NCBI RefSeq assembly: GCF_905220565.1
Contig: NC_059421.1
Span: forward strand, 5,041,501-5,105,500
DNA: 64,000 bases
Reading direction: 5' to 3'
Source of the DNA: Melitaea cinxia
Taxonomy: Eukaryota; Arthropoda; Insecta; Lepidoptera; Nymphalidae
In this document: piece by piece, positions 36,303-48,201 of the stretch
How the letters are laid out: the number at the start of each line of letters is the position of its first letter
How positions within the stretch are numbered: position 1 is the stretch's first letter
Translations under genes and position numbers: made by a program
Notes under the pieces: model-generated
What the model saw: the letters and a program-made list of their open reading frames with translations, nothing else
What the model was told of the DNA's origin: nothing
The model's database searches: none

Positions 36303-36924
36303 TTATATTATTATAATAACGTAAGCTGTGAATTGATAAACATATTTTTTTCTGTACAGATGTACCTATATTTAGTTCATGTTATATTTTTTCTTAAATA
36401 ACAAGCAGTTTAATAATACTAAGTTATAAATAGCGGAAAATGTTATAAATATTCGACACGTGGACCTTACCATAGACATAATTATGAGAATAACTAACAT
36501 CAAGGATGTCAAATGATATTTGATATATATATTATATTATATACTATATAATTAAATAAATTAAATGTCATAATAATCCAGTACATTTTTTTTTATTTGA
36601 ATCTAGCTTGCTTACACATTCTAAATTTAATATATGGCCCTCTGCATGATTACGTTTAAAACCCCTGACTTACATGATTGTATGTTGTAGCACCAATGTA
36701 CACGGTACTCAAGCCCACGTGAAGAGTTAGTTTTTGCCTTTTGTTCTCGTATACATACAAGATATATGAAACTGTTCTCCTTCATGTCGTGTACCGTTGT
36801 CACACTTGTCGCTTGCTAAGAGAATGTTTAGCGAGAAATACGCTAGAAAGATCTAGCGTGTCGGTATTTTTATCACACTCAACCGCCTCCAGTACGATTT
36901 TTCCCTGTGTCGAGTGTCCAAAAA
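36303..36924. other. AT-rich DNA, no feature recognised
   Basis: No gene recognised. Confidence 0.4.
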
Positions 36925-37125
36925 CACACAATACGTAAACACAAACTCAAAGACCACGATAAACATCTATATGACTTATACAAATGTTTGTCACGAGCGA
37001 GGATCGAACACGCGATCGCAAGCGTAATAGCCATAGATGTGACCGCTGCGCCAACGCGTCATATTAGTTATTTTTACAAACACACACACATACACACACA
37101 CACATACACACACATACATGCGCTT
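36925..37125 (-). repeat. SINE head, inverted, plus CA microsatellite
   Basis: The complement of 36,925-37,070 reads 'gacgcgttggcgcagcggtc', box B-like 'gtgttcgatcctcgctcgtg', 'acaaacatttgtataagtca'. This is the Metulj-type tRNA head and proximal body. A (CACACATA)n tract follows at 37,075-37,125. Confidence 0.75.
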
Positions 37126-37684
37126 ACTCTCATACCGCATAAGCTAAATTATTAATATTGTTGTGATGTAACTATCTCAAATTCTGTTGCGCTGTAATGT
37201 TTCTTATCGCCTTCTATCGCTCACTTCGAATGAATTAGACAACTTGTATTCTATTGAATTTTTGAGACAACGCTTTCTTATATACACCACACTTTGTACT
37301 TAAATTTTTTAAAATATTTTATATTTGAATAAAAAATGTGTGTAGATTTAGTCAAGTAAATAGTATGTACATTTGAATTGATGATGTTCTTAAGTTAATG
37401 TCACTAAGACGCTTCTTTATATTACTCTCAGTAATCATTCTTAATCATTCCGCTCTGTTCCGTCTTGTACGTTATTTATTAGTAACACGTGTTACTGAGA
37501 TATATTGACCGTCATAACTTAACAACGGTGTAAATCAGTCTTGGTTTGATTTATACAAAATATTAGTAAAAATCATTGATATCCTATTCCTACTTACATG
37601 AACCTGATACTACAACTAGGTATTACAACTTATTAAAAACAGTATAATGGCCTAATAAAAAAAAAATATATATATACATTTATA
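37126..37684. other. AT-rich DNA, no feature recognised
   Basis: No gene recognised. Confidence 0.4.
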
Positions 37685-37965
37685 TATATAACTAGGTCAG
37701 CAAACAAGCGTACGGCTCACCTTGTGATAAGCTTACCGTTACCGATTACCGTAGCTTGTAGACGTCTGCAATACCAGAAGCATCGCAAGCGTGTTGACGC
37801 CCCTATCCCCCCCCCCCCCCCGAGCTCTAATCATCTTACTCACCAACAAGAAGAACGCAACACTGCTTAAAAATAGTATTACTGAGGTGTAATCTTCTAT
37901 AAGGTCGAGGTACTACCCCAGTCGGGCTGCTCTAATTTTGACTTAAGTATAGCCTAGCTAAATAT
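37685..37965 (-). repeat. Family B LINE-like 3' fragment, inverted
   Basis: Starts 'taggtcagcaaacaagcgta', then 'ccgtagcttgtagacgtctg', a C homopolymer near 37,806-37,821, 'ggtcgaggtactaccccagt', 'cgggctgctct'. It matches copy 2 in full order, inverted. Confidence 0.75.
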
Positions 37966-38209
37966 TGCCAACCCGTTTTCAATTCATTTGTAATATTCTA
38001 TATAGATATTTAGCCTGACCTTGGGAAGGCGTGTGTCTAGCAGTTGACTGCGAAAGGCTAAAGTGAAAGCAGATATTAAGGAATTTTCGTCCATTAAACA
38101 GATCAGATAGTCATGTTTAGTTCGAATCTCTTACTATAAAGTTGTTAATGTTTTGGGAATAATATCGTAATATTTCAATTATTATTTTAAATAAAAATTT
38201 ACAGCAACC

Positions 38210-38569
38210 ATGATCACGGGTGCTCTGCTGCGTGGTTACTTACGGCAGTAAGAATATAGCCACCCCCTCTCTTTCCTTGGGTGTCGTAAGAAGCGATTAA
38301 GGGATAACACAGTTCCACTATCACCTTGGAACTTAAAAAGCCGACCGATGGCGGGATAGCCATCCAACTGCTGGCTTTGAAATACACAGGCCGAAGACAG
38401 GCAGCGTCTTCGATGCGACAAAGCCAGCCCCGCAGTCACCAATCCACGTACTCAGCGTGGTGACTATGAGCAAAACACATGAGCTCACGTCGTTTTTGGC
38501 ATGAACTTGTAGACGCCTATGTCCAGCAGTGGACTGTATTAGGCTGAAGTGTGAGTGTATATGATCACG
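38210..38569 (+). repeat. Family A retroposon, copy 6, with target duplication
   Basis: Diverged unit ('gctgcgtggttacttacgg' to 'ttaggctgaagtgtgagtg') flanked by ATGATCACG at 38,210-38,218 and 38,561-38,569. Its tail is GTGAGTG-like instead of GATGAT. Confidence 0.85.
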
Positions 38570-38660
38570 AGAGTCCTCCCATTGTTAAGGTTGTTTCATT
38601 ATAATGAGTGAAATTCACGTAAATATTAGAAAATAATTTAAATTCATTTTATTATTTTTT

Positions 38661-39419
38661 AACCGACTTCCAAAAAAGGAGGAGGTTCTCAATTCGACTG
38701 TATTTTTTTTTTTTTTTTTTTTATGTATGTTACATCAGAACTTTTGCCCGTGTGGACCGATTTCGAGAAATTTTCTTTTAATCGAAAGGTGTTGTGTGCC
38801 AATTGGTCCCATTTAAATTTATTTGAGATCTAATAACTACTTTTCGAGCTATATCTAATAATGCGTTTTTACTTGACGCTTTTTTCGTCGACCTACGTTG
38901 TATTATACCGCATAACTTTCTACTGGATGTACCGATTTTGATAATTCTTTTTTTGTTGGAAAGGAAATATCCCAAGTTTAGTACCATGATAAGGAAACCA
39001 GGATCTGATGATGGGATCCTAGATAAATCGAGGGAAACTCTTGAAAATCCGCAATAACTTTTTACTAGATGTACCGATTTTGATAATTCTTTTTTTGTTG
39101 GAAATAAGATATCCCTAGTTTAGTACCATGATAAGAAAATCAGGATCTGATGATGGGATCCCAGAGAAATCGAGGGAACTTCTTGAAAATCCGCAATAAC
39201 TTTTTATTAGGTGTACCGATTTTAATGATTTTTAATTTAATCGAAAGCCGATGTTTATCATGTGGTCACATTTAAATTTTATCGAGATCTGATGACTACT
39301 TTTTGAGTAATCTTTGATAATGCGTTGTCACTTGACTATTTTTTCGTCGATCTACGTTGTATTACTCGTCGATGTAATTGAAGTCGGTTTTTTTTTCGTT
39401 TGCGAGCAAACACAATTAT
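38661..39419 (+). repeat. Family D element, copy 7, longest, with internal tandem duplication
   Basis: AACCGACTTCCAAAAAAGGA start; 'gtaattgaagtcggtt', a T run and hairpin GTTTGCGAGCAAAC at the end. Inside, a ~141-bp segment ('ccgca-taacttt...ggaaactcttgaaaat') is repeated from 38,908 and 39,049 with a partial third start at 39,191. Length variation in family D comes partly from such internal units. Confidence 0.85.
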
Positions 39420-39949
39420 TGTTTGTGACAGTAGCTTAGTGTTGCATACATCCATCGACTTTGTCAACTGCTTCATAGGACACGGTAATCATAAGGTGGA
39501 CGGTACCACTTATTTACCTCTCTAGTTGGTTAAAAAATTTACCTTTTGATTTATAATTAAAACTAATAACATTACAATATTAACATTCCTTTTCAAAGTT
39601 GTGTTATAAAAAATATTTAACGCAAAGAAATTCCGCCATGTATTATTTGTAAAAATCTCTTAAACGTTTATGCTTGTCGTTTTTAAAAGATAACCCTCCC
39701 GCAATATTATTGACCAAAAATTAATCCCATTTTTATTATATTTTAAATCGTCCGCAGTTTAAGCGCTGTTTTCCGTAGCGATTTTATTAATTAAACCGTA
39801 AGAATCAGCTTGTTTTTAATTAAAATTAAAATGATCCATTTTGATTAATATTCGGACAATGGGGATGTCCGTATATTACAGGTTTGTTATTTTGATATGT
39901 TATAAAATGCTGTAATAATACTAATATAATGAATAATAATGACGCGTTG
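39420..39949. other. AT-rich DNA, no feature recognised
   Basis: No gene recognised. Confidence 0.4.
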
Positions 39950-40330
39950 ACGTAATGGAGACAGCGACTAGTAGATGCGATAGTTGTTGCAGGTTCGACA
40001 CAAATATTTGTGCAGACACTTGTGGGATACTACAGGCTGAAACGTAAGCCTGAAGTATCCCACTGCTGGGCATAGGCTTATTTCCCCCATGTAGGAGAAG
40101 GATCAGAGCTTAATCCACCACGCTGCTCCAATGCGGGTTGGCGGATATATTCCTTACTATGAGTAATGATCGCTAAGGTGTATATGATAATAACCGGGAC
40201 CGACGGCATAATGTGATTTACGAGACATAGTGGGTCACAAATATTTGTATTGGCTATACAGATGTTTGTTTAGTTCTGAGTGTTTGCATTGTATGTTTTG
40301 TGTTGTCTGGATCCTCGACACAGGATTGAC
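39950..40330. repeat. SINE-in-SINE: head-to-head SINE ends inserted in an older SINE
   Basis: An older plus-strand SINE begins at 39,950 ('gacgcgttgacgtaatgg') and resumes at 40,236 ('ttggctatacagatgtttg'). The interruption 40,012-40,235 is flanked by the 13-bp repeat CACAAATATTTGT (39,999-40,011 and 40,236-40,248). It contains a plus-strand SINE 3' end joined to a longer minus-strand SINE 3' end, forming a hairpin around 'ctacaggctgaaacgtaagc'. Confidence 0.75.
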
Positions 40331-41734
40331 TTTCAACTAGGGATTAACTAACTCGATTATGAAAGGTTTATTAATGAATACTAAACAAATTTTTTAATGA
40401 AAACAAGTTTGTTTGTTTTTTTTTTGCTTACATGAAAGTGCTAGACTTCGGCAGTTATTACTTCTTCGTAAGACAAACTGATTGAAAAAAACTTCTTTGG
40501 GATACGTAAGTTTTTAATTTTGTCTTAACTCAAACCGATGTACGTACTAACATAAATTTCTTAAGATTTTATAAGGATTTTCTTTAATTATAATGTGTAT
40601 ATATAACTAACCCGTCTAATATGTGTAATGTTAAAGGTTATTTTGTATTTTAGCTATAATTTGGAACTTATTTAGTACAAAATAGTTTTGTTAAAACTAA
40701 ATAAATATAAAAGGGTTGTAGCCATGTCATCAATGAATTTATTGTTTCAGTTAATCAGTACCAGGTATACAAAAAACAAAATGAAGTAAGTAAAGTTTTA
40801 TTTCAATGTCAAGCGTAGTACTAGGGCGTAAGGACATAAAAGGAGGATCATAAAATTGTGTGGGTTGAAATATTGACAAGAGATATTCGTGACGCGAGCT
40901 ACAGCCGCACGTACCTTCCTTTATTGAATTTCCTAGCTAGTAAGTCTTGTTAGTTTCTGCCCTTAATTTTAAATATAAATCAAAATGTTATTAGATTATA
41001 TTCTTATAAGAACTTTTTAATGTCATCTTTATTAATAAAAAAAAGTTCAGATTTTTGATTAAAAATATGATCTCACAAAACAAATTAGATACAAACATTT
41101 ATCATAGAAAACGAATTTGCTATTAAAAAATTACGTGTACATTTTAGCGCTATTTTTTTGTTTATATCGATTTTTTTACTAAAAATAAATAATTCGTAAC
41201 GCTAAATAAACAAATAGAGTTAAAGTAAACTAAAACTTATCATTAGATCGAATCTTTTTTGAAATCACGATCAGAAATCATATGGACATAAAATCAACTT
41301 ATTAACTATCAATACTCCCACTTGGAGTTGGTAGTGATTACTAGCATAACTATACATTGTTTAGCTTATGAGTCAAAATAAAATTGAATTCGATCAACAG
41401 TTTTTCCTGTTTACAGTTGACCATTGGACTCTACGCATTTTAGTTTTTCACATACGTACGTTGCCCCAGTTTTGTGCTTTCAATTTTATTGTGCCATCAA
41501 TTTACGAAATCGAAAAAAAATTGGCTCCGAAAGCATCGCACTGATGGACCTTTTGTATTGGACTGTATTGATTCATATTAATAGCTCGAATGGTTATTTT
41601 TTAACGTCTTTTGAAAAAAATATGTCACCGAATCGTATTTTGTTTATTCTTGTTTGTTTACAATCAAATTGTAAGTCGAGTACTAGGATGGTTTCTTTAA
41701 AGGTTTGAGTTATTTTGAATTGTACTAAGTATAC
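40331..41734. other. AT-rich DNA, no gene recognised
   Basis: A 94-codon plus-strand frame (41,424-41,708) has no recognised domain and sits in ordinary AT-rich sequence. Confidence 0.4.
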
Positions 41735-41958
41735 AGACCGATGGCGGGATAATGATCCAACTGCTGGCTGTGAAATACACAGGCCGAAGACGGGCAGCAG
41801 CGTCTTCGTTGCGATAAAGCCAGCCCTGCGGTCACCAACCCGCCAGGCGCAGCGTGGTAACTATGATCAACACACATGAGTTCACGCCATTTTTGGTGCG
41901 AACTTGTGGAGGCCTATGTCCAGCAGTGGACTACGACAGGCTGAAGTGAGTGAGTAAG
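41735..41958 (+). repeat. Family A retroposon, 5'-truncated
   Basis: Starts within the unit at 'gaccgatggcgggata' and ends 'gacaggctgaagtgagtgag'. 5' truncation is expected of target-primed insertion. The GTGAGTGAG end resembles that of copy 6, which suggests a subfamily. Confidence 0.85.
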
Positions 41959-44133
41959 TACTAAATATAAGACCTTTCACAGGAGTCTATTTTGGGTCCA
42001 ATATTATTTTTCATTTGTATCTGTAAAAGTGTATTTTAAACTACAGATGTTTATGATATTAATTGCTGATGATGTATCCTTATTAAAAAGGTTGGCAGAA
42101 AAATAGCTAATTGTAAGTAGATGGTAAAAATAGGTGACATTTGCATAATTTGAATTTATGACTGCTGTAATTATAAACTTTTGGTGATCGTCATTGATGC
42201 TAAGAATCTTATCCTAATCTTTAAAGTTAATTGCTATTCATCATAAGCTTAAAGAACTGTTATATTCAGACTAAAATAATAAAATAAAAATCTTGTAACA
42301 AATCCAGGAAATGAGATCGATAAAGACATTGTCAATCAATAAGATTGTTAGTAGTACATAGAATGTCACGTCATAACCTATAAATTTCTTAGTAATCAGA
42401 GATCGTTTAAATTAATCCTATTCATAGTTTCAGTATTAATAATAAACGTTTGATTTAAATAGACTCACAAATACGGGATCAGTTGCAACTTTTAAACGTT
42501 TCATTGAACTGGCAATACATTCAATCGGAAACAGATACGTCCTAAATACCCAGACTGTATATATTCTAAAAGATAAACATTTTATTCAAATTTCATATTT
42601 AACCATAGACCATAAAGGTTGTATTCGCTTGTACAATTTCCTCGCTATAATTGACGTTTTTGAATGTATGTAATAGAATGTCCGTGCGGATTTTGTCGAC
42701 GGAAATTCGTCGAATGTAATTTCCTATATTAGTCAGAACTGAACTCTAAATACGAATGAGTAATGATCACTTTTATATATTTTTGTCTAAATAGATATTA
42801 GTTTTCATTCTAAAAGTAATTATCTCACATTTAAATGACTATATAAGTAAAATTAAAGACTACAAAGCTTCAAAATGTGTGCAAACTTCGCTATCGATGA
42901 CTTAGGTACAAAACTAACATATAACCTTAATATATTATATGTACTATAACATATAACCTAGAGTAATTAAAATTTTCATACTATCTACTTTGTGCCTTGT
43001 TGTGATATTAAAAATCCATATACGAATAATTTTAATCGATTTTAATCTACGCAATCATTATGGAACTTCTCATGTTGCTAAGCATTTGAATGTTGACGTC
43101 GATATATTCGGAAACAGAAAAGATAAGATTAATGAATTAAAATTAAAATGTCTTAATATGCCTTTATTTTAAAAAGATGAAATGTAAAATAAAAATAACT
43201 TTTAATGTTGCTACTGATTTTTTTTTTATTTTTTGAAACATTCTGTTTAAGTAGGATCGATACGCTAGAGATACGCTCGCTAAGCAAGCGACACCTTTAT
43301 TTACCACGTGTCAAAGTTGACGCGGTAATACGAGGAATGAAGTATACTTGACCTACACTTGCTTTCTAATTATGTAAAAAAAGTATAAAGGAAGAAAAAA
43401 TTCATAAATGTAACTGTAACATAAATGTAATGTCAAATATCATGTCACTTGCTTACCTTTTACAAATATTTATCTCATTACTAATTGAATTCATGTCGGG
43501 CACTACGACATTTTGTCTTATATAACATAACTATTATTCTTTTTTTTCTACTTTAGATTTTCAAAAAATAAAAAAAAATGCCTACTACGAAATAGAGGAA
43601 AAACCAATTAAAATAAATACAAAAAATATGATAATACAAAAATTAAAAGTAGCCAAAAAAAATCAAAAGTAAATTATGACATCAACTGTTAAACATATCG
43701 GATTACAGACAAAGTCGCAGTCGGACGTGAGCTTCAGTCCACGTTCATACTAAATCACACACTCGGTATCAATTCAACTACGAATTACACTCGACATGGT
43801 TCAATCAAGGCATGATTTCTGGTATATAGCTTGCATATTGCCTTAGTGATTAATTCATTGGCGAGCTGTAAGGGAGAGCGTATACTGAGATGAAACACAA
43901 TATATTACAGAGCTTATATTATCGTATATATCTAATTAAAACCTTGTACTTGAAGAAATATACAAAAACATTTTTTGAAGTTGAATATTTCTGCAGTACA
44001 ACGTTATGATATAAGTAAATTTATGTAAGTTGATTGATAAGTTAAGTTACTCAAGTATTACTCAGACTTTGTATCTCTTTGGACAAAGAGAGTCTGTATT
44101 AGGCCAAGGCTGAGAGCTACTTTAGTTTATTAT
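41959..44133. other. AT-rich DNA, no gene recognised
   Basis: 2.2 kb without a recognised gene or repeat. 43,255-43,340 is a small GC-richer patch with 'cgctcgctaagcaagcg' (palindromic), unassigned. Confidence 0.4.
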
Positions 44134-44475
44134 ATGGTGTCATCATCATCATTTTAGCCTATTGCAGTCCACTGCTTGACATAGGCTTCCACAAGTTCGC
44201 GTCAAAACTGCGTGAACTCATTTGTGTTGCGCATAGTCACCACGCTGGGTAGGCGGGTTGGTGACCGCAGGGCTGGCTTTGTCGCATCGAAGGCACTGCT
44301 TCTTCGGCCTGTGTATTTCAAAGCTAGCAGTTGGATGATTAACCCGCCATCGGTCGGCTTTTTAAGTTTCAAGGTGGTAGTGGAACTGTGTTATCCCTTA
44401 GTCGCCTCTTACGACACCCACGGGAAGAGGGGGTGGCTATATTCTTTGAGGCCGTAACCACACAGCACATGGTGT
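44134..44475 (-). repeat. Family A retroposon, inverted, with target duplication
   Basis: Inverted unit 44,141-44,468 beginning with its (CAT)n tail and ending 'aggccgtaaccacacagcac', flanked by ATGGTGT at 44,134-44,140 and 44,469-44,475. Confidence 0.85.
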
Positions 44476-45140
44476 TCTGATTGTAAAAATATCAACAATT
44501 ATTAAATTGAGGTAAAATAATTTGAGGTAAAACAATACAAGTAAGATGGAAGTTCTTCATGTTTTATCACACGCAAAGCCTTAAGCTTGCAGCTTCAGTT
44601 GTTTGGATATGGATATATAGATATTGATTATGATTCCATTTATTCATCTTACGGGGAATTTGTACCAATATTATTTGGTATATATAACCAAAGATGTGAT
44701 AGCAAAAGTAATATAATATTTATATTTGCATGGTTTTCAAGATTTTGTTAAATTTTTTTTTAATAATTTCAACGTTGCCGAACGACGTGTCAAAAGTAAG
44801 TAAAATAAATACACTTTGTTAGTTATAATAATCCATACGTACATAGTTATAAATATAGTAACTCATAGTTAACTTTCTCTATAAAAAGACAACACGCAAA
44901 AACATTATATGTACAGTTTTGACTCCATTATTGTAAATATTTTCAATATACTGATTTGAATATTTGATATATATAATATTTTTATATGAAATATATTTCT
45001 TAACAAACATATAAATATCGAGGTCATTACAAATATTTACTTTGAACCCAATTAAGGATAATTTATTTAAAGCATTTAAAACATTAACAACGACACTAAA
45101 CCATACTCCGAGTGCATTTTGGTAGCTGTATGTATGTATA
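44476..45140. other. AT-rich DNA, no feature recognised
   Basis: Nothing assigned. Confidence 0.4.
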
Positions 45141-45144
45141 TAGC

Positions 45145-45490
45145 GACGCCGCGTTGGCGTAACGGTCACTGCACTAGTTTGTGGCTGTTGCGCTGGCGGT
45201 TGCGGGTTCGATTATCGCACATTACAAACATTTGTATTGACCATACAGATTTTTGCCGTGGTCTGGGTATTTGTGCAGCCCTTGTGGGTCTCCCCGCCGT
45301 GTCTCGGAGAGCACGTCAAGCCTTCGGTCCCGGTTGTTATCATGTACACCTGATAGCGATCGTTACTCATAGCAGTGAATATATCCGCCAACTAGCATTG
45401 AAGCAACGAGGTGGATTAAGCTCTGATCCTTCTCCTACATGGGGAAAAAGTCCTATGGACAGCAATGGGATATGACAGGCTAAAACGCGT
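45145..45490 (+). repeat. Near-complete tRNA-derived SINE (Metulj-type)
   Basis: Head 'gccgcgttggcgtaacggtc' (box A-like) and 'gcgggttcgattatcgcac' (box B) precede the body: 'ggtctgggtatttgtgcag', 'gtgtctcggagagcacgtc', 'cacctgatagcgatcgttac', 'ttaagctctgatccttctcc', ending 'gcaatgggatatgacaggct'. It serves as the reference copy for the other SINE fragments in the window. The 118-codon frame inside it is accidental. Confidence 0.85.
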
Positions 45491-46012
45491 ATCGAAGCCT
45501 AATCTTGTTTGAAATAACAGGTTTTACCAGACATTACATTTGTGTAAAAACAAGTGATTTGACATAAACATAGAGTGTCTGAGTGGTGAAACATGTGTCA
45601 CAGTCAGACAGACATGACAATCAGTGTCGTGGCGTTCATCCGTTAAATTGTTAACAGAACAGGCATTGATGTCTAGCTCTTTGATATCAGTGTCATTTCT
45701 ATTGTATCCTATTTCGTTATATTCTAGTTATTCTAAATAACAATTTAGCGTTTGGAAATTGAGGAATTTATGAGTACTTTTCTCGACTAATTTTAGGAAT
45801 TTGTCATACTTTACTGGGATTTATGTCTAATTTAAAATCCAAATATATAAAAAACATAACTATAAATATAAAAATTTGTTTTAAAATGTCTCAGAATGCT
45901 ATTACTAGAACTTTTTGTGACTTTGCCTGTGTATAATAATAAAAATACTACCATTACAAGTTCACTACGTAGGTAATATGATATACACAAAAATGTTTTT
46001 ATAAAATTGTCA
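45491..46012. other. AT-rich DNA, no feature recognised
   Basis: Nothing assigned. Confidence 0.4.
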
Positions 46013-46590
46013 CTAACCGTAACATATTACACACAAAGCAGCTCTTATGACTTCAGAATCTGACAGCTGATTCAGACGGCGTATGGCGTGAGTGAGCGAC
46101 GCCTCCCGCAGCAACGTAGTGCACACACGAGGCTTCACCAGCAGCCTCGGCCGTCGGTTCCTCTCTGCGTAGCTATCCAGCACGCTGAAGGATATCCTTC
46201 CGAGCAACTCAGGATAAAATAACAACTGAGGAAAACATATAAATAGCTAGAGCCAGTTGTCTCCTAAACCTCAATTCGTTATATCCCACCATACCCAGGA
46301 TGAACAACGTGGGATACTTCAAGGGGAAAAATGGGTATACTGCATACTGTTTCAGGTACAAGTATCGAATAAATTTATTATGTATTCGCTCAAGTAAGAG
46401 GGTGTGCTCGATCTCATGTGGTGCCCACACGCTTGCATTGCACTCGAGGTGACTCCGTACTAAAGTATTATACAATGCTATAACTACAATGTTTTTAAAG
46501 CCGTAAACTCTATGTAAGATGAAGCCCACATTACGATATGCCTTCTTGCATATTTTTTCGATATATCCATAAAAAGTCGAACCCCCAAAT
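46013..46590 (-). pseudogene. Jockey-like LINE ORF2 C-terminal remnant
   Basis: Reading the minus strand from 46,590: a decayed 'Y-x-E-K-I-C-K-K-A-Y-R-N-V-G-F-I' thumb-like segment, then ALYNTLVRSHLECNASVWAP, LLLERIHNKFIRYLY and NELRFRRQLALAIYMF (to 46,209). It then moves into a second frame with ELLGRISFSVLDSYAERNRR (46,225-46,013). 'LVRSxLE...VW.P......ERI..KF.RYLY' is the conserved region after the RT palm of Jockey/CR1-group LINEs. At least one frameshift separates the parts, and the catalytic RT region and endonuclease are absent. Dead remnant. Confidence 0.8.
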
Positions 46591-46984
46591 CCCCAAGTTA
46601 ACTATAATGCATGAACATTTAAGAGTCGCGGTTGAGTTTCTAGCCAATTTTCTCAACAGAAGCTACATTCCGAATCGGAGGTAGTGAAGTTGAGTAATAT
46701 TGCAAATTTACAACCCTAAGGTACTTTTAAAATAATCTTGAAAAAAAAGTAAATTCTCAGTTCCGATTGTTTTTTATTTCAACGCTTACCTATTCTTTTT
46801 TATCATTTATCATTTATGGTTTTTGATTTCACGCTAGCTATTTAAGTCAATTTTATGACTTAATAAACACGATACATAAATATTATATATTTAATTTCAG
46901 CTGACCGTTTTGAACTTCATACCGCCATCTTTATTAATAATTAAAAAAAAATATGTGTAAATGTTTATTTTAACGTTTTATAAT
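46591..46984. other. AT-rich DNA next to the LINE remnant
   Basis: 46,665-46,685 carries 'acattccgaatcggaggtag', the complement of a block in the repeat at 29.76 kb. Otherwise unassigned. Confidence 0.4.
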
Positions 46985-47177
46985 ATTTACTTATCTATAA
47001 TATTAATATTTTAATAAAAAGGTAAAGTTTTTAACTTTGTTTGTAGGGGATAATCTTCGCAAATACTGATCCAATCACGAAAATTCTTTGACTAACAGTA
47101 AGCTACACTATTGAGAAGTGACATAGGTTATATTTTATTGTAATTGAAAAACAAATCAGTGAAAAATCTTATATACA
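46985..47177 (+). repeat. Family H repeat, copy 3
   Basis: 'tataatattaatattttaat', 'ctgatccaatcacgaaaatt', 'agtaagctacactattgaga', 'agtgacataggttatatttt'; diverged. It abuts the 5' edge of family E and the Ginger element. Confidence 0.55.
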
Positions 47178-47181
47178 TATA

Positions 47182-47407
47182 TGTTACGCTCAAAGATCAA
47201 AAACGCTCATTGAGTGGAAAAATAGCTCACAACGCGATGTGGTCACAGTAAAACATACACATAGCGAAATTCGTGTTATGGCTCTAATGAAAACGCGCAC
47301 GACGCGTTGTGGCAATCAAAGAAAGACCAAATAGCGAAATTCGTGTCGTGGCTTACATGCTATTCGATCTCAACGCGTTGTGGCAATGAAGAAAAGCCAT
47401 GATGCGT
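47182..47407 (+). repeat. Ginger left terminal inverted repeat
   Basis: 226 bp, >95% identical by eye to the complement of 49,616-49,843. Inside, 'acgcg(t/a)tgtggcaat'-type motifs recur at 47,232, 47,302 and 47,373 (about 70-bp period), and 'atagcgaaattcgtgt' occurs twice. Such evenly spaced repeats in a TIR are candidate transposase-binding sites. Confidence 0.9.
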
Positions 47408-47851
47408 ATGGAATACTATTTGATTACAACGCACACTACTTTCCGATATAGATCCTACTAGGCCTAGGCTGGAAACGTTTTGGTAGATGTCCTTAAGAAA
47501 TATTTTTCATTTTATAAAATCACGGCATAACGTGTTTCTCATTATCAAATATATTAAGTATATAATTATGTAAATTAAAATGAAACGATATTTATTATTT
47601 ATTGAGATTACTTTATATTTAAAAAAATCAATGTATTAATAGTAATAAATCACTGAACACAAAATATTCATATCATTTGTAAATTACTCATAATTCACGT
47701 AAAATGATAAGGGTTTTAATTTTTTCATGACAATTAAAATTCTTTCAAGAAATAAAAATATTTAACACAAATGTTTATTCATCACCAATAAACAACAACA
47801 ATGTACCTATATTAGAAATAACTATAATTGTGAAAAATAAGTATTTGATTG

Positions 47852-48197
47852 CTATTTATTTTTACATGAACTATTACTGTGGCATTTTGAGTTGCATTTT
47901 ATATTCTTGGAGCGACACTTGCACTTTTTATCAATACAGTATCTTTTGCAGTGGCACATTATAAACCCTTGCTTACTTCCAGACGATAACATAGATGCCG
48001 AGCGAAGTGTTAACGATGAAGTTGAGGGCACATCACAAATGTTAATAAAGTTGGTTTCAGAAAGTGTAAATTCATTACGTGCATAAAGTCTATCGAGTGT
48101 ACCTTCCTTGTTTCCCAACTGGTAGAGACCAGATGGATTAATGCTCATAACAACACACACAACATCCCTGGGTGCTGCACGTCCTCTATCAACTTCA
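47852..48197 (-). pseudogene. Ginger/KRBA2-type transposase, C-terminal domain remnant
   Basis: The minus strand encodes EVDRGRAAPRDVVCVVM, then GLYQLGNKEGTLDRLYARNEF, and a cysteine-rich end (CHCKRYCIDKKCKCRS, then CNSKCHSNSSCKNK). The 'VDR-R-x-x-x-R..', 'LY-x-LG-x-x-x-G-x-L-x-x-LY-x-RN-x-F' and terminal C-rich zinc-binding module are what I recall at the C-terminus of KRBA2-like integrase proteins derived from Ginger transposons. The open frame extends to 48,316, but its first ~40 codons belong to the inserted element (48,202-49,205). Only the C-terminal domain is intact. Confidence 0.75.
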
Positions 48198-48201
48198 GTA
48201 C

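Noticed and set aside
37806..37821. C homopolymer as a regulatory or G-quadruplex element
   Set aside because: It is an expanded C run within a family B copy; a single run on one strand does not make a G-quadruplex motif.
41424..41708. 94-codon plus-strand frame as a gene
   Set aside because: No domain, typical AT-rich composition, and no supporting splice or start context.
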